From positions 1-38,405 of the forward strand of contig PNLP01000065.1 in the NCBI GenBank assembly GCA_013823135.1: 38,405 bases of DNA, read 5' to 3'. The notes beneath the pieces were generated by a model. That model saw only the letters and a program-made list of their open reading frames with translations. It did not search any database and was not told the DNA's origin. Positions 1 to 7,806 of the stretch are shown here, in pieces. Position numbers and translations under genes: made by a program. Numbering within the stretch: the first letter of the stretch is position 1; each line of letters begins with the position of its first letter. The stretch comes from Planctomycetaceae bacterium (GTDB lineage Bacteria > Planctomycetota > Planctomycetia > Gemmatales > Gemmataceae).

Positions 1-232
1 TGATACCGGATAGCTATTGCGAACCTTTGGGGTTTCGCAACTCTTGCTCACCACGGATGCGGATCTCACGGAGTTGAGGTGTCGCCGCTAACGATGGCCA
101 CAACCACAGTCGCTCCTGTCACTGGAGCGTCGGGAACCCATGAATAACACCTGGCACGTTGTCAACCCGTCCCACGCTCCCTCGCCGGCGCGGTTGGCCA
201 TCGCCGAATTCCTCTGCCAGCATTTAGCCAAC

Positions 233-899
233 TCAAGGCCGGAGTGCTCGCCTCGCAGGGTCAGAAAACGAAAGCGGAGTTAATTCCGTCAGGGCGTAGG
301 CGGTGAGCGCCCCCATGAACAGGCGAAAGTAGTCGGCGGTGTTGAGGTACCACTGGTCGACGTGGCCGGTGGTGGTCGCGACCATGTTCTCAAGAAGGAG
401 CGCCAGGCGGGTGTAGTTCGTGGGGGAGAGGGTGATTCCAGCCCGGTAGGCGTTGATGAACGTCATCATCGCGTAGGCAACTTCCCTGGAGAGCAGATCG
501 TCGGACACGTCCCCGGCGTTCTGGTAGGCGGCGTTGGCGAGCTGAAGGGTGATCGTGCTGAGCGCGGAGACCGAGCGGGAACTTCCCCGCAGGACGTCCT
601 AGAGGTACCCTTGGGTGAAGTTCCTAAAGCCCCGGACGCCCCAGAATCGGGATGACGTAATCCGTTGCGACCCCGTCGAACGCCTGCTGGAGCATCGTGT
701 CGATGGCCGTCGTGCTCGCCCCCTGGGTGAGCAGGTAATCCTTGATTTTGTACGCCCCGGCCTTGCCGTCGTAGTAGAGGCTCCCGAGCCAGCCATAGCC
801 CGCCCTGGAAATACCAGCGAGGTACGTGCTGAGGTACGGGAACCACTCGACCATGTAGGTCCAGTACTGGGATTGAAGAGGGACGGCGGTTTGAGTCAT
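233..899 (-). pseudogene. Broken hypothetical helical protein (phage-like island)
   Basis: Two minus-strand reading frames look like halves of one protein. The 5' half (899 to 624, beginning MTQTAVPLQSQYW) reads to DYVIPILGRPG. It must then shift frame near 625-645 to read GFRNFTQGYL, where a TAG stands (complement of cta at 599-601). The same frame then continues through DVLRGSSRSVSALST into the 3' half ending near 233. The joined product would be about 220 residues, mostly helical, rich in Tyr and Ala, without a signal peptide or a motif I recognise. A frameshift plus an in-frame stop points to decay, although sequencing error cannot be excluded. The neighbouring genes are phage-like and also damaged. 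Function unknown. Confidence 0.5.
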
Positions 900-988
900 T
901 ACCCCCAGGGTAACTCAGGAGCGGGGGAGGCAGGAGGGGGAGTTGATATCCCGAGTGTCGGGGACTAAAACGAGCCCACGGAGACCCC

Positions 989-1498
989 ATGCTCGTCAAA
1001 CTTTTCTTCGCGACCAGTCGCGCGTTCGTGCCCGGCGACATCATCCAGCTGCCACAGGCCCCGCACCTGAACAACGCGGGCGCGCAGTGGCTCGCGATGG
1101 AAGCGGCGTTCGAAGCGGCAAAGCCCGCCGCGCTCCACTCGCGGGGAACGTCGCGGTTCGCGTGCCTGAGCATGGAGGATTGCCTGACCTTTTACGGGCC
1201 GCAGGCGGTGGGGGCGAACCCGAAACGGGTCTACCGGGTGTTCATGCACAACCCGACGACCGCGCCGATGGCCCTTTGCGGAAGAGGGCTGCACCACCAC
1301 GGGACGGCGGCGACCCTCGCCGCGATCGCGCAGGAGTACTGGGCGAAGCAACAGCACCAGTGGCAGTACCTGGAGTACATCGCCCCGGAGATGGGCGTTA
1401 TCAACGAGGTGTTAACTCCGCCCGACGTGATGGTGATGGCGGGTTCGGCGGTCAGGTATGGGAACGACAGGGCGCGAGCGATTCAGCTCTGGCCGTAA
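989..1498 (+). CDS. Hypothetical protein, possible ADP-ribosyltransferase-like (DUF2441-like) fold
   Basis: Intact 169-residue frame starting with ATG (MLVKLFFATSRAF). The order of elements is an N-terminal strand followed by PGDII, an NNAG segment, a Glu-rich helix, then SRGTSRFACLS and a later YRVFM strand. This resembles the layout of small DUF2441/RNA-phosphotransferase-like proteins, in which a PSR-like motif precedes a strand. The likeness is by eye and weak. There is no signal peptide or membrane segment, so the product is probably cytoplasmic. It is one of the few undamaged genes in this part of the island and lies between two broken minus-strand genes. It could equally be a lineage-specific phage protein of other function. 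Confidence 0.6.
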   Translation: MLVKLFFATSRAFVPGDIIQLPQAPHLNNAGAQWLAMEAAFEAAKPAALHSRGTSRFACLSMEDCLTFYGPQAVGANPKRVYRVFMHNPTTAPMALCGRGLHHHGTAATLAAIAQEYWAKQQHQWQYLEYIAPEMGVINEVLTPPDVMVMAGSAVRYGNDRARAIQLWP

Positions 1499-1510
1499 GA
1501 AAGGGGTTTT

Positions 1511-1704
1511 TCACTCCGGCAATCTCATCCACCCCTTGATCTCGAAGGTGCGGAACACCATTGGGCTCTCGTGCTTCGCAACGAAGCCTCGTGCTCTTTG
1601 TCATACCAGAACAGCTCGATGAGGCCGAAGGCCTTCACGATGACGGTCTCCCTGTCGTTGGGGTAACTGTTGTCCTTGATGGGGTCGATCCACGGGGAGG
1701 TCAT
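1511..1704 (-). pseudogene. Small hypothetical protein with one frameshift
   Basis: An ATG at 1704 (MTSPWIDPIKDN) is preceded on the minus strand by GGAG at a good ribosome-binding distance. The frame reads SYPNDRETVIVKAFGLIELF WYDKEHE, then loses sense near 1575-1590. A second frame picks up as KHESPMVFRTFEIKGWMRLPE and stops with TGA at 1511-1513. The rejoined product would be about 65 residues, soluble, with no recognised family. It overlaps the first bases of the DUF2800-like remnant on the opposite strand. The strong start context suggests a once-functional gene. Confidence 0.45.
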
Positions 1705-2312
1705 CTCGCTATCTCCGGACGAGGACACGGAGTTCGAGCCGGGCGACGGGCGGATGTGGAGCATGGTGGATTACGCTCTCACCTACGTTCACGCCTGCAT
1801 TGCCGCCCTGGAGGTGTTCGACCCGGGAACGGAGGTCGCGGTCCGCCTCGAACAGCGGCTCGTCTTCAACGAGGCGATGAGCATGTTCGGCACGGCAGAC
1901 TTTATGGCCACGGGAACGCGGAAGGGAAAGGGCGCGGCGTCATCCGCGACCTGAAGTACGGGAAGTAGAAGGTGACGGTCGAGGACAACCCGCAGCTCGG
2001 CTACTACGGCACGGCGCTCCAGAAGACCAGCAAGAAGGCGCTTGAGACGATCGACGTGGGGATCGTGCAGCCGCGACTGACGCGGTGGTTCGGCGGCGTC
2101 GAGTACTCCGCGGACGAGTTGAAGGAGTGGAACAAGAAGCTCACCCTCGGCGCGGAGAAAGCGTTGCTCCAGATCGGCTCAACGAGCCCGACGCTCGTGA
2201 CGGGGGGTGGTGCTGGTTCTGCCCGGCGCAGGAAGTCTGCCCGCAGAAGAGGGTGGACGAAGCCGCCCGCGCGATTACGTCGGGGCAGGAGGCGTTCGCG
2301 GACGACCCGTGA
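1670..2312 (+). pseudogene. DUF2800-type phage nuclease (PD-(D/E)XK, Cas4-like), broken
   Basis: Three frames together match the DUF2800 pattern known from phage replication modules. The first reads VRLEQRLVFNEAMSMFGTAD (EQR..F....GTAD, the first nuclease motif). A frameshift near 1935 leads to VIRDLKYGK, the family's DxKYGKG motif. A TAG follows at 1966-1968 in the same frame as KVTVEDNPQLGYYG and VGIVQPRLTRWF (NPQL and VQPR motifs). After a second frameshift near 2205 come CPAQEVCPQKR and DEAARAI, where WCWFCPAQEVC would be the C-x2-C-x5-C cluster. The N-terminal HANCPGS-type segment of the family is not seen. Two frameshifts plus a stop make the gene inactive as read. Confidence 0.7.
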
Positions 2313-2402
2313 TCGGCAGCGCGAGATCCAGGAGGAAGCCTTCGACGCGGCGGGGGCCAACTTCTAGGACAAGGATACTCCTTTCTCGTGCGAGAATCTC
2401 CG

Positions 2403-2579
2403 ATGGCCGGTCCCCGCGGTGAAGTCGACTTCATTCACGTCAAGAACATCCCCGTCGAACAACTGCAACTCAAAGACGCGCCAAGCATCCAGAACATCCT
2501 GATCGACACCACGAAGCCGGAAAGCCTGTGGCTGAAAGAGGCTACGAAGGAGATCGGGGTTTGGCGGGCGAATCTGTGA
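2403..2579 (+). pseudogene. 5' part of a HEPN-domain gene, separated by an in-frame TGA
   Basis: This frame (MAGPRGEVDFIHVKNIPVEQ onward, 58 codons) ends at a TGA at 2577-2579. The same frame continues immediately after it as STYMRWALAINGLNVAAERY, which is the start of the following HEPN gene. There is no ribosome-binding site between them, so the simplest reading is one gene of about 318 codons interrupted by a nonsense change. An alternative is two separate genes, with this one a small phage protein of unknown role. Confidence 0.45.
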
Positions 2580-2588
2580 AGCACCTAC

Positions 2589-3356
2589 ATGCGGTGGGCG
2601 CTCGCGATCAACGGTCTGAACGTCGCGGCCGAACGGTACGGCGACCCAGCCTGGGCGCGCACGCGGGCGTTCCAGGTACGCTCGGTCCGGCCCCGCAACG
2701 GCGTTGACGACATGGGAGGGATGGCCGTCGAGCACGCGCCCATCGCTCAGTGGGACGGAAAGACGGCCGCAAAGAACCACATGGACACGATCCCGATGCT
2801 CACGGCATTCGGGATCATCGACATCTTCGCCAACTTGGAGACGTTCGTCTTCATCCTGTACCGGCTGTACCTGAATCAGACGCCGGACTCGATTATCGAA
2901 GGCGACGACTTCAAAGAGCTGAGGAAGCTGAAGCGGGACCCGGCAAAAGACGCGGAGTGGAAGGTTGCGTGGGAAGAGCGTCTCAATAATTGGCACCGGA
3001 AGAAGCTGTACGACGGGCTCGCAAAGGTGTTCAAAGCCTTCTGCGCCGTGACGAAGCTGAAGACGCCGTCCACGTACACGCACACCACGATCGACACCTG
3101 GGTCGAATCACTCGACATGATCGCCATCGTTCGGAACTGCCTCATTCACGGCGCATCGACGGTGCCGGCGAACCTGGCCGAGGCGTGCAAGAAGCCGCAC
3201 GCACTCCTCTTCGACTTCGAGCTGGACGCCCCACTGGAGATCACCCTCTACCACCTCGAAGGGGTCGAGCTGTTTTGCGACCAGCTCCTCACCGGGATTA
3301 ACCTATCGATGCTTGAGCTGCACGCCGGGGTCAAGTTCAGCGACATAGTGGATTAG
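2589..3356 (+). CDS. HEPN-domain protein (likely truncated at its N terminus)
   Basis: A 255-codon frame. The second half is strongly helical and contains R182-x4-H187 (VRNCLIHGAS), the Rx4-6H signature of HEPN RNases and related HEPN proteins such as the RiboL-PSP-HEPN and MAE_28990 types. A long hydrophobic helix precedes it (FGIIDIFANLETFVFILYRL). HEPN proteins of mobile elements usually act as RNA-cleaving toxins or defence effectors; that role is inferred here. The natural start may lie at 2403, since the same frame continues upstream across one TGA. Its stop overlaps by four bases the stop of the minus-strand gene at 3353-3601. Confidence 0.6.
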   Translation: MRWALAINGLNVAAERYGDPAWARTRAFQVRSVRPRNGVDDMGGMAVEHAPIAQWDGKTAAKNHMDTIPMLTAFGIIDIFANLETFVFILYRLYLNQTPDSIIEGDDFKELRKLKRDPAKDAEWKVAWEERLNNWHRKKLYDGLAKVFKAFCAVTKLKTPSTYTHTTIDTWVESLDMIAIVRNCLIHGASTVPANLAEACKKPHALLFDFELDAPLEITLYHLEGVELFCDQLLTGINLSMLELHAGVKFSDIVD

Positions 3357-3601
3357 CTCGTGCTCCCCACCTTTCGAATCTCCGCCTCGGAAAGCCCAGA
3401 CTGTTCGGCGAGGTAGGGCGAGTACTTCTCGTTGATCCCCCGCGTGTACCACATCCTGATGGCGAACTGCGATACGGAGTTGACGAAGTGTTCGATGAGC
3501 TTGGCAGAGAGGGCGATCTCGCTGCGGCGAAGGTCCGCCTTTCCGCCGGCAAGTAAAATGACGTTATCGATCTTTTTGCGATCGGGTACATTATTAGCCA
3601 T
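3353..3601 (-). CDS. Small hypothetical protein
   Basis: Intact 82-residue frame from an ATG at 3601 (MANNVPDRKKIDNVILLAGG) to a TAG at 3353. It is soluble and helical in the second half (SEIALSAKLIEHFVNSVSQF), with no family I recognise. It converges with the HEPN gene, the two stops overlapping by a few bases, so the pair could be antagonistic partners or simply tightly packed phage genes. Nothing indicates which. Confidence 0.5.
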   Translation of the reverse strand: MANNVPDRKKIDNVILLAGGKADLRRSEIALSAKLIEHFVNSVSQFAIRMWYTRGINEKYSPYLAEQSGLSEAEIRKVGSTS

Positions 3602-3806
3602 TCAATTATGTCGACACAGAGGTACGGACAATGCAACAGTCGTCAACACTGAAGGTGAGGCATAAAGCCGGTGGGTGAGGCGTTTTTATCCCCTCGGGGG
3701 CGGAAAGGGACGGGTCATCAACGGGAATATATTCTTCTCGCTGGTGGCGCTGGCGAAGAAAGTCGAGGTCGAGGCGAGTGAAGTTTAGCTGCAACAAAAA
3801 GGGCAT

Positions 3807-4028
3807 ATGGCAACAGAGAGAAAGTACACCAAAAGAATCAAACCGAAAGTCGTCACCAACTATATCGCAATCGCACTCGACACCTTGGGCTCGATGGGCG
3901 TCATCAGCGAAAACGTTCGGCTCGCATACAACGACATGCTGAAGACGATCCGGGAGCGAAGTGTCGCCGAGAACCAGCAGACCTTCGTCTCGCTGGTCAT
4001 CGGGAATTCTCATTTATACCGGCCTTGA
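3807..4028 (+). CDS. Small hypothetical protein, possibly 3'-truncated
   Basis: A 73-codon frame with ATG start (MATERKYTKRIKPKVVTNYI), basic at the N terminus and then helical (NVRLAYNDMLKTIRERSVAE). The last residues (NSHLYRP) run into the abrupt change of base composition near 4,020-4,030, so the original C terminus may be lost at a junction. Between 3,602 and 3,806 there is only a possible 37-codon frame (GTG at 3675, stop at 3786-3788, containing GGGKGRVINGNIFFSLVALA), which is too short to call. No family recognised. Confidence 0.45.
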   Translation: MATERKYTKRIKPKVVTNYIAIALDTLGSMGVISENVRLAYNDMLKTIRERSVAENQQTFVSLVIGNSHLYRP

Positions 4029-4330
4029 GGGGCCTTGAGCGGGCCACGAAAACTCTTGTGAAAGACACGGGAGATTTCTATGGCGACACGTTAGATGCTT
4101 TCTCAACTCCAGAGTGGGATAATCAGGGAAACTGGAATGTTTCGCTACCGGACTTAGGGTATCAAGCGTTATTAACTTGCGATGAAACGAGCGTAACGCT
4201 AGAGCAGATTTTGTGCGGCCCTGGTTGTCGCAGTTCAATCACAATATCTAAGGCGGCTATTGTTGGAGGGGTTGGCTCGTTTAACGGCTTTACTTGGGTT
4301 GGTTGTAAGCGTTTTATGTTAGTTCTGTAA
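4025..4330 (+). CDS. Low-GC hypothetical protein, start uncertain, probably a fragment
   Basis: An open frame of about 100 codons reads convincingly from TKTLVKDTGDFYGDTLDAF to FTWVGCKRFMLVL. Only TTG (4025) or GTG (4058) are available as starts, without a clear ribosome-binding site, so the 5' end was probably lost. The segment is clearly poorer in G+C than its surroundings, like 5,160-5,880 on the far side of the IS5 remnant, which suggests one acquired low-GC block. No domain recognised. Confidence 0.35.
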   Translation: MRGLERATKTLVKDTGDFYGDTLDAFSTPEWDNQGNWNVSLPDLGYQALLTCDETSVTLEQILCGPGCRSSITISKAAIVGGVGSFNGFTWVGCKRFMLVL

Positions 4331-4607
4331 CCGCTTCTGTAAGCTTCGCTGGGGGTTGTTGATGGCGCGTTCGCCTTCTGCTTCGTACCTTCATCCCCTC
4401 TACGGCAGAGACCGGGAGTGGCACGCTCTCCCTGGCGTCCCTTGGCTCCAGGAGGCGGCGGCGAAGCCCGAGGCGGTGCCGGTACCCTGGCGGTGGTGAA
4501 AACAAAAACGAGCCCCGGAAGGTGGCTCGTGAGGGCGGGGGGGAAGTGCTGCGGGAAGAAGTAGCTGCAGGGTGTGCATTGATCGGTGCCCGGAGATTAC
4601 CTAGCTA
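4331..4607. other. Non-coding or uncertain stretch before the IS5 remnant
   Basis: I see no recognisable gene. A 45-codon plus-strand frame exists at 4362-4499 (MARSPSASYLHPLYGRDREW onward), with only a weak ribosome-binding site and no family likeness. The segment also holds the minus-strand terminator-like hairpin at 4499-4530. Confidence 0.3.
4499..4530 (-). terminator. Intrinsic terminator-like hairpin, minus strand
   Basis: Arms ACGAGCC (4508-4514) and GGCTCGT (4524-4530) form a 7-bp GC-rich stem. On the minus strand the stem is followed by TTTTTGTTTT (complement of 4499-4507). It lies just outside the left end of the IS5 remnant, downstream of the transposase in its reading direction. 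Confidence 0.5.
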
Positions 4608-5160
4608 GAGGCTGTTTCACAACCTTCCAACTGCAATAACAATGCAAGCCAGCCGAACGAACCCGTGGTAGATGAAGGAATAGCGTTCCCAGCGAGTTGC
4701 GACCCGGCGGAAGCTTTGCAGCCAGGAGTTGGTCCGCTCGATGACGTACCGGCGGGCGTACCGACGCATCTTGCGACCGTCGTTGCGGGACGGCTTCTTG
4801 CGGTTCTTGCGGTGCGGGCTGAGGAGTTCGATCCCTTGCTCACCCAGGCGGTCCCTCAATGGGTCCGAGTCATAACCACGATCCGCGACCAGTGGGATCT
4901 GCTTGGGCAGCGGCACGGGAATGTCCCCAATCGCTTCCTCGATCAAGTCGGTCTCAGCGACGTTGGCAGCGGCGACTGTGGTCCCCAGTGGGACGCCGCG
5001 AGCGTCGGTGACGACCTCCAGCTTCATGCCCTTGCCCCACTTGGTGTTCCCGATCTCGTAGCCCCCTTTTTACCGCGAACGAACGTCGCGTCGGCGACCA
5101 ACTGGTCCCAATCGAGTCGGCCCAACTCGTCCAGTTCTTCGAGGACGGCGGCGTTGATGA
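4608..5160 (-). mobile_element. IS5-family insertion sequence remnant
   Basis: One end is recognisable: gaggctgtttcac begins at 4608, typical of IS5-group termini, and is preceded by CTAG twice in tandem (4601-4608), which fits the YTAR target preference of IS5-type elements. The transposase reads inward from the other side and lacks its N-terminal half. No inverted copy of the end and no second CTAG is visible near 5,150-5,165, where the neighbouring low-GC gene resumes. The element therefore appears to have lost its 5' end together with part of the adjacent gene. Confidence 0.65.
4617..5160 (-). pseudogene. IS5-family DDE transposase, N-terminally truncated and frameshifted
   Basis: The main frame (4617-5027 and a little upstream) gives MKLEVVTDARGVPLGTTVAA, then LVADRGYDSDPLRDRL with the second catalytic Asp, and YVIERTNSWLQSFRRVATRW with the Y-(2)-R-(3)-E type signature containing the third catalytic residue. 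The first catalytic Asp lies upstream in a second frame (LDWDQLVADATFVRGKKG). The two frames meet at a TAAAAAGGGGG run near 5063-5073. A -1 shift there restores KKGGYEIGNTKWGKG, so this is either a mutation or a programmed slip. The N-terminal DNA-binding half is missing, so the protein is not functional. Confidence 0.75.
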
Positions 5161-5161
5161 T

Positions 5162-5545
5162 AAGCAAATTGGAGACACCCAAACGAAGTACGCTGTCGAA
5201 GGATTTGCTGTTGATAAAGATGGTATTGCCAAGGATCTCGATGTCCATTTGTTGGGGGCAGGAGGACTTAATGCCGTCGTTCTTGGAAAGACAGTGGCTC
5301 GCGTCCAAATTACAATGACATTTGCATCCGGATGGGGAACATATACAGGGAAGGCCCGTCCAGCTAGTTTTGAGTATCTCTATAATTCAACAAAGATGTG
5401 GCCGGCGAAGACAGTGAATTTTATTGGCGAGACATCCGATTATACCGTGGCGTACTCTCTGGATTCTGCTGGGAAATGGGGATGGGTGGACTATGCTGGA
5501 ACTATTGAATCCGAAGGGGTCGATAATGTGAAAAAGAAGAAGTAA
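5162..5545 (+). pseudogene. Low-GC hypothetical protein, 5' end removed at the IS5 junction
   Basis: The frame is open from the IS boundary and reads sensibly well upstream of the first possible start (TTG at 5249): GDTQTKYAVEGFAVDKDGIA precedes LDVHLLGAGGLNAVVLGKTV. The product is beta-rich (VQITMTFASGWGTYTGKARP, TSDYTVAYSLDSAGKWGWVD) and ends in a Lys tail. There is no recognised family. The true N terminus was replaced by IS sequence. It lies 50 bases upstream of a small gene of similar composition, probably once co-transcribed with it. Confidence 0.5.
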
Positions 5546-5595
5546 CATATTCGACGATCGAACCTAACAGAGTTCTCAACCAGTAGGAATTTTTG

Positions 5596-5874
5596 ATGCT
5601 CACCGTCGCACTTGTAATCATCAGCGTGGCGGATTTCGTGTCTGGCAATCCGAAGTCTACTCCAGCAGTCGCGATTGAAATGCCAGCTCCACCCTTTGTA
5701 ATTGCTCGGACTTTAAAAGAGGCGGAACGGTGTCTTGGCGAGAGAGGGGTCCCTTTCATCTTAACAGGAGGTTTGAGTAGTGTCAGCCCTATCAAGATGT
5801 ATCCAAACTCTCAGGTTGTGATTTGGAGAGATCCTCACACGGGGCTGTTTATGGGTTACTCAACGAAAAGATAA
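5596..5874 (+). CDS. Small hypothetical protein, possibly secreted
   Basis: 92 codons from the ATG at 5596 (MLTVALVIISVADFVSGNPK). The first 17 residues are hydrophobic enough to be a signal or anchor segment. The mature part (PPFVIARTLKEAERCLGERG, SQVVIWRDPHTGLFMGYSTK) has no family I know. Base composition is lower in G+C than the flanking DNA and matches the truncated gene directly upstream, so both likely arrived together. Confidence 0.5.
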   Translation: MLTVALVIISVADFVSGNPKSTPAVAIEMPAPPFVIARTLKEAERCLGERGVPFILTGGLSSVSPIKMYPNSQVVIWRDPHTGLFMGYSTKR

Positions 5875-6086
5875 GGTAACCTTATTCAGTCGCTAGTGCG
5901 TCAGTTGGCTTTGGCGCGGGATGCAGACTTGGGCCTTGGTCTTTCGCGAGTATTCGTCGAGCCACGGACGAAATACTGGTTAGAAGCCAAAAATGCGTCC
6001 CCAGTATTTCGACGTGCGCCATGATGGTTGCCGGGGCTTTCTTCTGCCCCGGCACATCCTTTGGTGTGGTGCTAAACGCCGATCTG

Positions 6087-6600
6087 TTACCTGAATCGAA
6101 ATGTGACGATTCTCGGTTTGAGAATCCCGTAGCAAGCCGAACTGGCACCACTTGCCACGGCGTTCACTAACGTAATGCTCAATCTCGCCTTATCCACAAG
6201 CCACAACGGAACAGGCCGCGAACGGTTCGGCTGCTCACTCTTCGACCAATACACCGACACCTCACACACCCCAAACGCCGCAACACCGCCTTCAACGACG
6301 ACGAATCCATCACCACGCCCCCAGCAACCCCATCCAGCATCAGCGTCAGAATCGAATAGACCGGGTCAACAATCCCGTCTGCTGCAATTTCTGACCAACG
6401 ACCGCCGAGCCGCCTTCTTGTACTCGTCCCATCCGCCGTTCCCCACCAGTTTGAGCAAAAGCCGGATGCCGACGCAGGCAATCACCCACCTCCCCCAACA
6501 CAGTGGGGTCATCGGCTGCCAAACACAAGCCGGGCCGAATATCAGCCCACCACGCCGCCCAAACGTTTGGCCCGCCCTCGCGCGGATTATTCAGGAGTGG
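6087..6600 (-). pseudogene. Degraded minus-strand coding remnant
   Basis: No single frame is convincing, but pieces of all three minus-strand frames read like protein in succession: PNVWAAWWADIRPGLCLAAD DPTVLGEVGDCLRRHPAFAQ, then KLVGNGGWDEYKKAARRS, then SEIAADGIVDPVYSILTLML, then PLWLVDKARLSITLVNAVAS. At least three shifts would be needed to join them. I cannot name a family. Positions 5,881-6,086 beside it hold nothing I can support. Confidence 0.25.
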
Positions 6601-6664
6601 TGACAGAAAGGGTGTCGTTGTTCGTCGAAACGGTTAGATAACAAGCCCGTGGCAACGACACTGG

Positions 6665-6919
6665 ATGCCGATCGTGCACCAACACTCTGCTTCCCTCTTC
6701 GACTTCGATTTTTTCGAGCCGCTGCCCATTCAGGTCGAGGTCTCCGACGCACCGATCACGTCCGATGCCGGTCTCTTGCCCCTGCGGCAATTCGACCAAC
6801 GCATCGGGCTCACGCAGCAGTTCGCTGCTGCACTCCACGACCCACGCGATCCCGGACGCATCGACCATACCTTCCCGGAGATGGTCCGGTCCCGCGTCTT
6901 CGGCATCCTCGCCGGGTAA
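6665..6919 (+). pseudogene. IS1380-family transposase, N-terminal fragment
   Basis: 84 codons match the start of IS1380-type transposases: a short leader, then PLPIQVEVSDAPITSDAGLL, PLRQFDQRIGLTQQFAAAL and the conserved FPEMVRSRVFGILAG that normally continues as YEDQNDHD. Here a stop (TAA, 6917-6919) follows LAG directly and unrelated coding sequence begins. The catalytic domain is absent. Full-length family members have roughly 430-470 residues, so this is an inert relic marking an earlier insertion and deletion. Confidence 0.75.
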
Positions 6920-6926
6920 GCCCGGC

Positions 6927-7384
6927 ATGCGATGGCTTCGCGATGCGTTCCTGACCGCGAGCCGCCGCAACGAAGAACTCCGCAAGCGACTCCTCGAAGA
7001 AGCCGCGAGCCTCGCGGCAACGACCGACGCCGACACTCGCGCCAACGACGGCTTCCTCGCCGAAACGATGTTCACTGAGGTCGAACGGGTGCTTCAGTCA
7101 TCGGAGTTGCTTGAGCTTTCCGATGTGTTGAAGAAGGTCTACGAGCGTCAACCCGCACACCTGCACGCGATGAAAATGTGGCGAACACGCCAAGTCCGCC
7201 TCTTGCATGCAAAGCGACCGCCGACGAACTCGTTGCCCGCATCGCGAAGGTGCGAGAATCGACGAAATCGCCATCCGATCTTCGCTCACTCGATCTGTTG
7301 GAACTGCTCGCCGAACGACGTTCGGCGGAACTCATGAACCAGCCTGGGCCGCACGCCGCAAAGGCGCTCGCCGCGCTGGGTTGA
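6927..7384 (+). pseudogene. Hypothetical helical protein with one frameshift
   Basis: Starts MRWLRDAFLTASRRNEELRK at an ATG at 6927 and reads as a charged helical protein to VYERQPAHLHAMKM. Near 7,178 sense moves to another frame (MANTPSPPLACKATADELVA, SLDLLELLAERRSAELMNQP) and ends at 7384. This is one protein of about 150 residues with a single shift, or two overlapping short genes; the second has only a GTG start at 7178. The layout of several charged helices loosely recalls phage structural or terminase small-subunit proteins, but I cannot assign a family. Confidence 0.4.
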
Positions 7385-7489
7385 AGAGGGCCCTCTTCGA
7401 TCCCGGCTTCGGCGATCCAAGCGAACACCACCCACACCGGTGCGTCTCCGTGTGCTCCCAAAACGGCGGTCGGCTGAAAACTCAATTAT

Positions 7490-7528
7490 ACGTCTAAATA
7501 ACAGTCCTATTTGCGTCATAATATATGA
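7490..7528 (+). repeat. 39-bp bipartite repeat, copy 1 (putative promoter/operator)
   Basis: This copy reads ACGTCTAAAT, then 15 variable bases, then GTCATAATATATGA. It matches without gaps the copy at 9508-9546 in its first ten bases (one difference) and its last fourteen. CTAAAT and CATAAT are 17 bases apart, as expected for -35 and -10 elements, and TCATA-ATA-TATGA is an inverted repeat. The first gene downstream is the AAA ATPase. Confidence 0.5.
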
Positions 7529-7705
7529 GTGAGACCGAACAGCTATTGCATACCCTTGGAACTGCCAGGTTCCGCCTTGCAGGAGGAGGCAGAGCTCCAC
7601 GCAGTCAGAGGATTGCTCCCGACGATTGCCGGGACTCGACCAAGGAGCGCAGAACGCCGTGTAATCCTCGCCTTCTAGCCACCGCCGGGAACTGGCTTGC
7701 CGTAT

Positions 7706-7736
7706 GCGATTTGCGGATTTGCGGATTTGCGGATTT
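7706..7736 (+). repeat. Tandem 8-bp repeat (GCGGATTT)
   Basis: Three perfect copies of GCGGATTT (7713-7736) are preceded by a 7-base variant GCGATTT (7706-7712). The array lies in the leader of the ATPase gene, about 70 bases before its start. I see no inverted partner nearby. Apart from this array and the 39-bp repeat, 7,385-7,806 contains nothing I can support. Confidence 0.7.
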
Positions 7737-7806
7737 GTAATTGAAATCTGGTGGAGTGGATTGTAGTTTTGCAGAATTGCAGATTCAATTCCGCAAGGAC
7801 GCATCA

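Noticed and set aside
140..283. 47-codon plus-strand frame MNNTWHVVNPSHAPSPARLA onward
   Set aside because: Short, no ribosome-binding site, and its 3' end overlaps the better-supported minus-strand remnant.
599..2579. Stop-codon recoding (TAG read as an amino acid) in the phage island
   Set aside because: Two TAG stops lie in continuing frames, but a TGA does the same and several frameshifts occur as well, so decay explains all of them with one cause.
6175..6603. 142-codon plus-strand frame
   Set aside because: Composition (Pro, Ser, Thr, His rich) is typical of the reverse of a high-GC coding strand; the minus strand reads better although broken.
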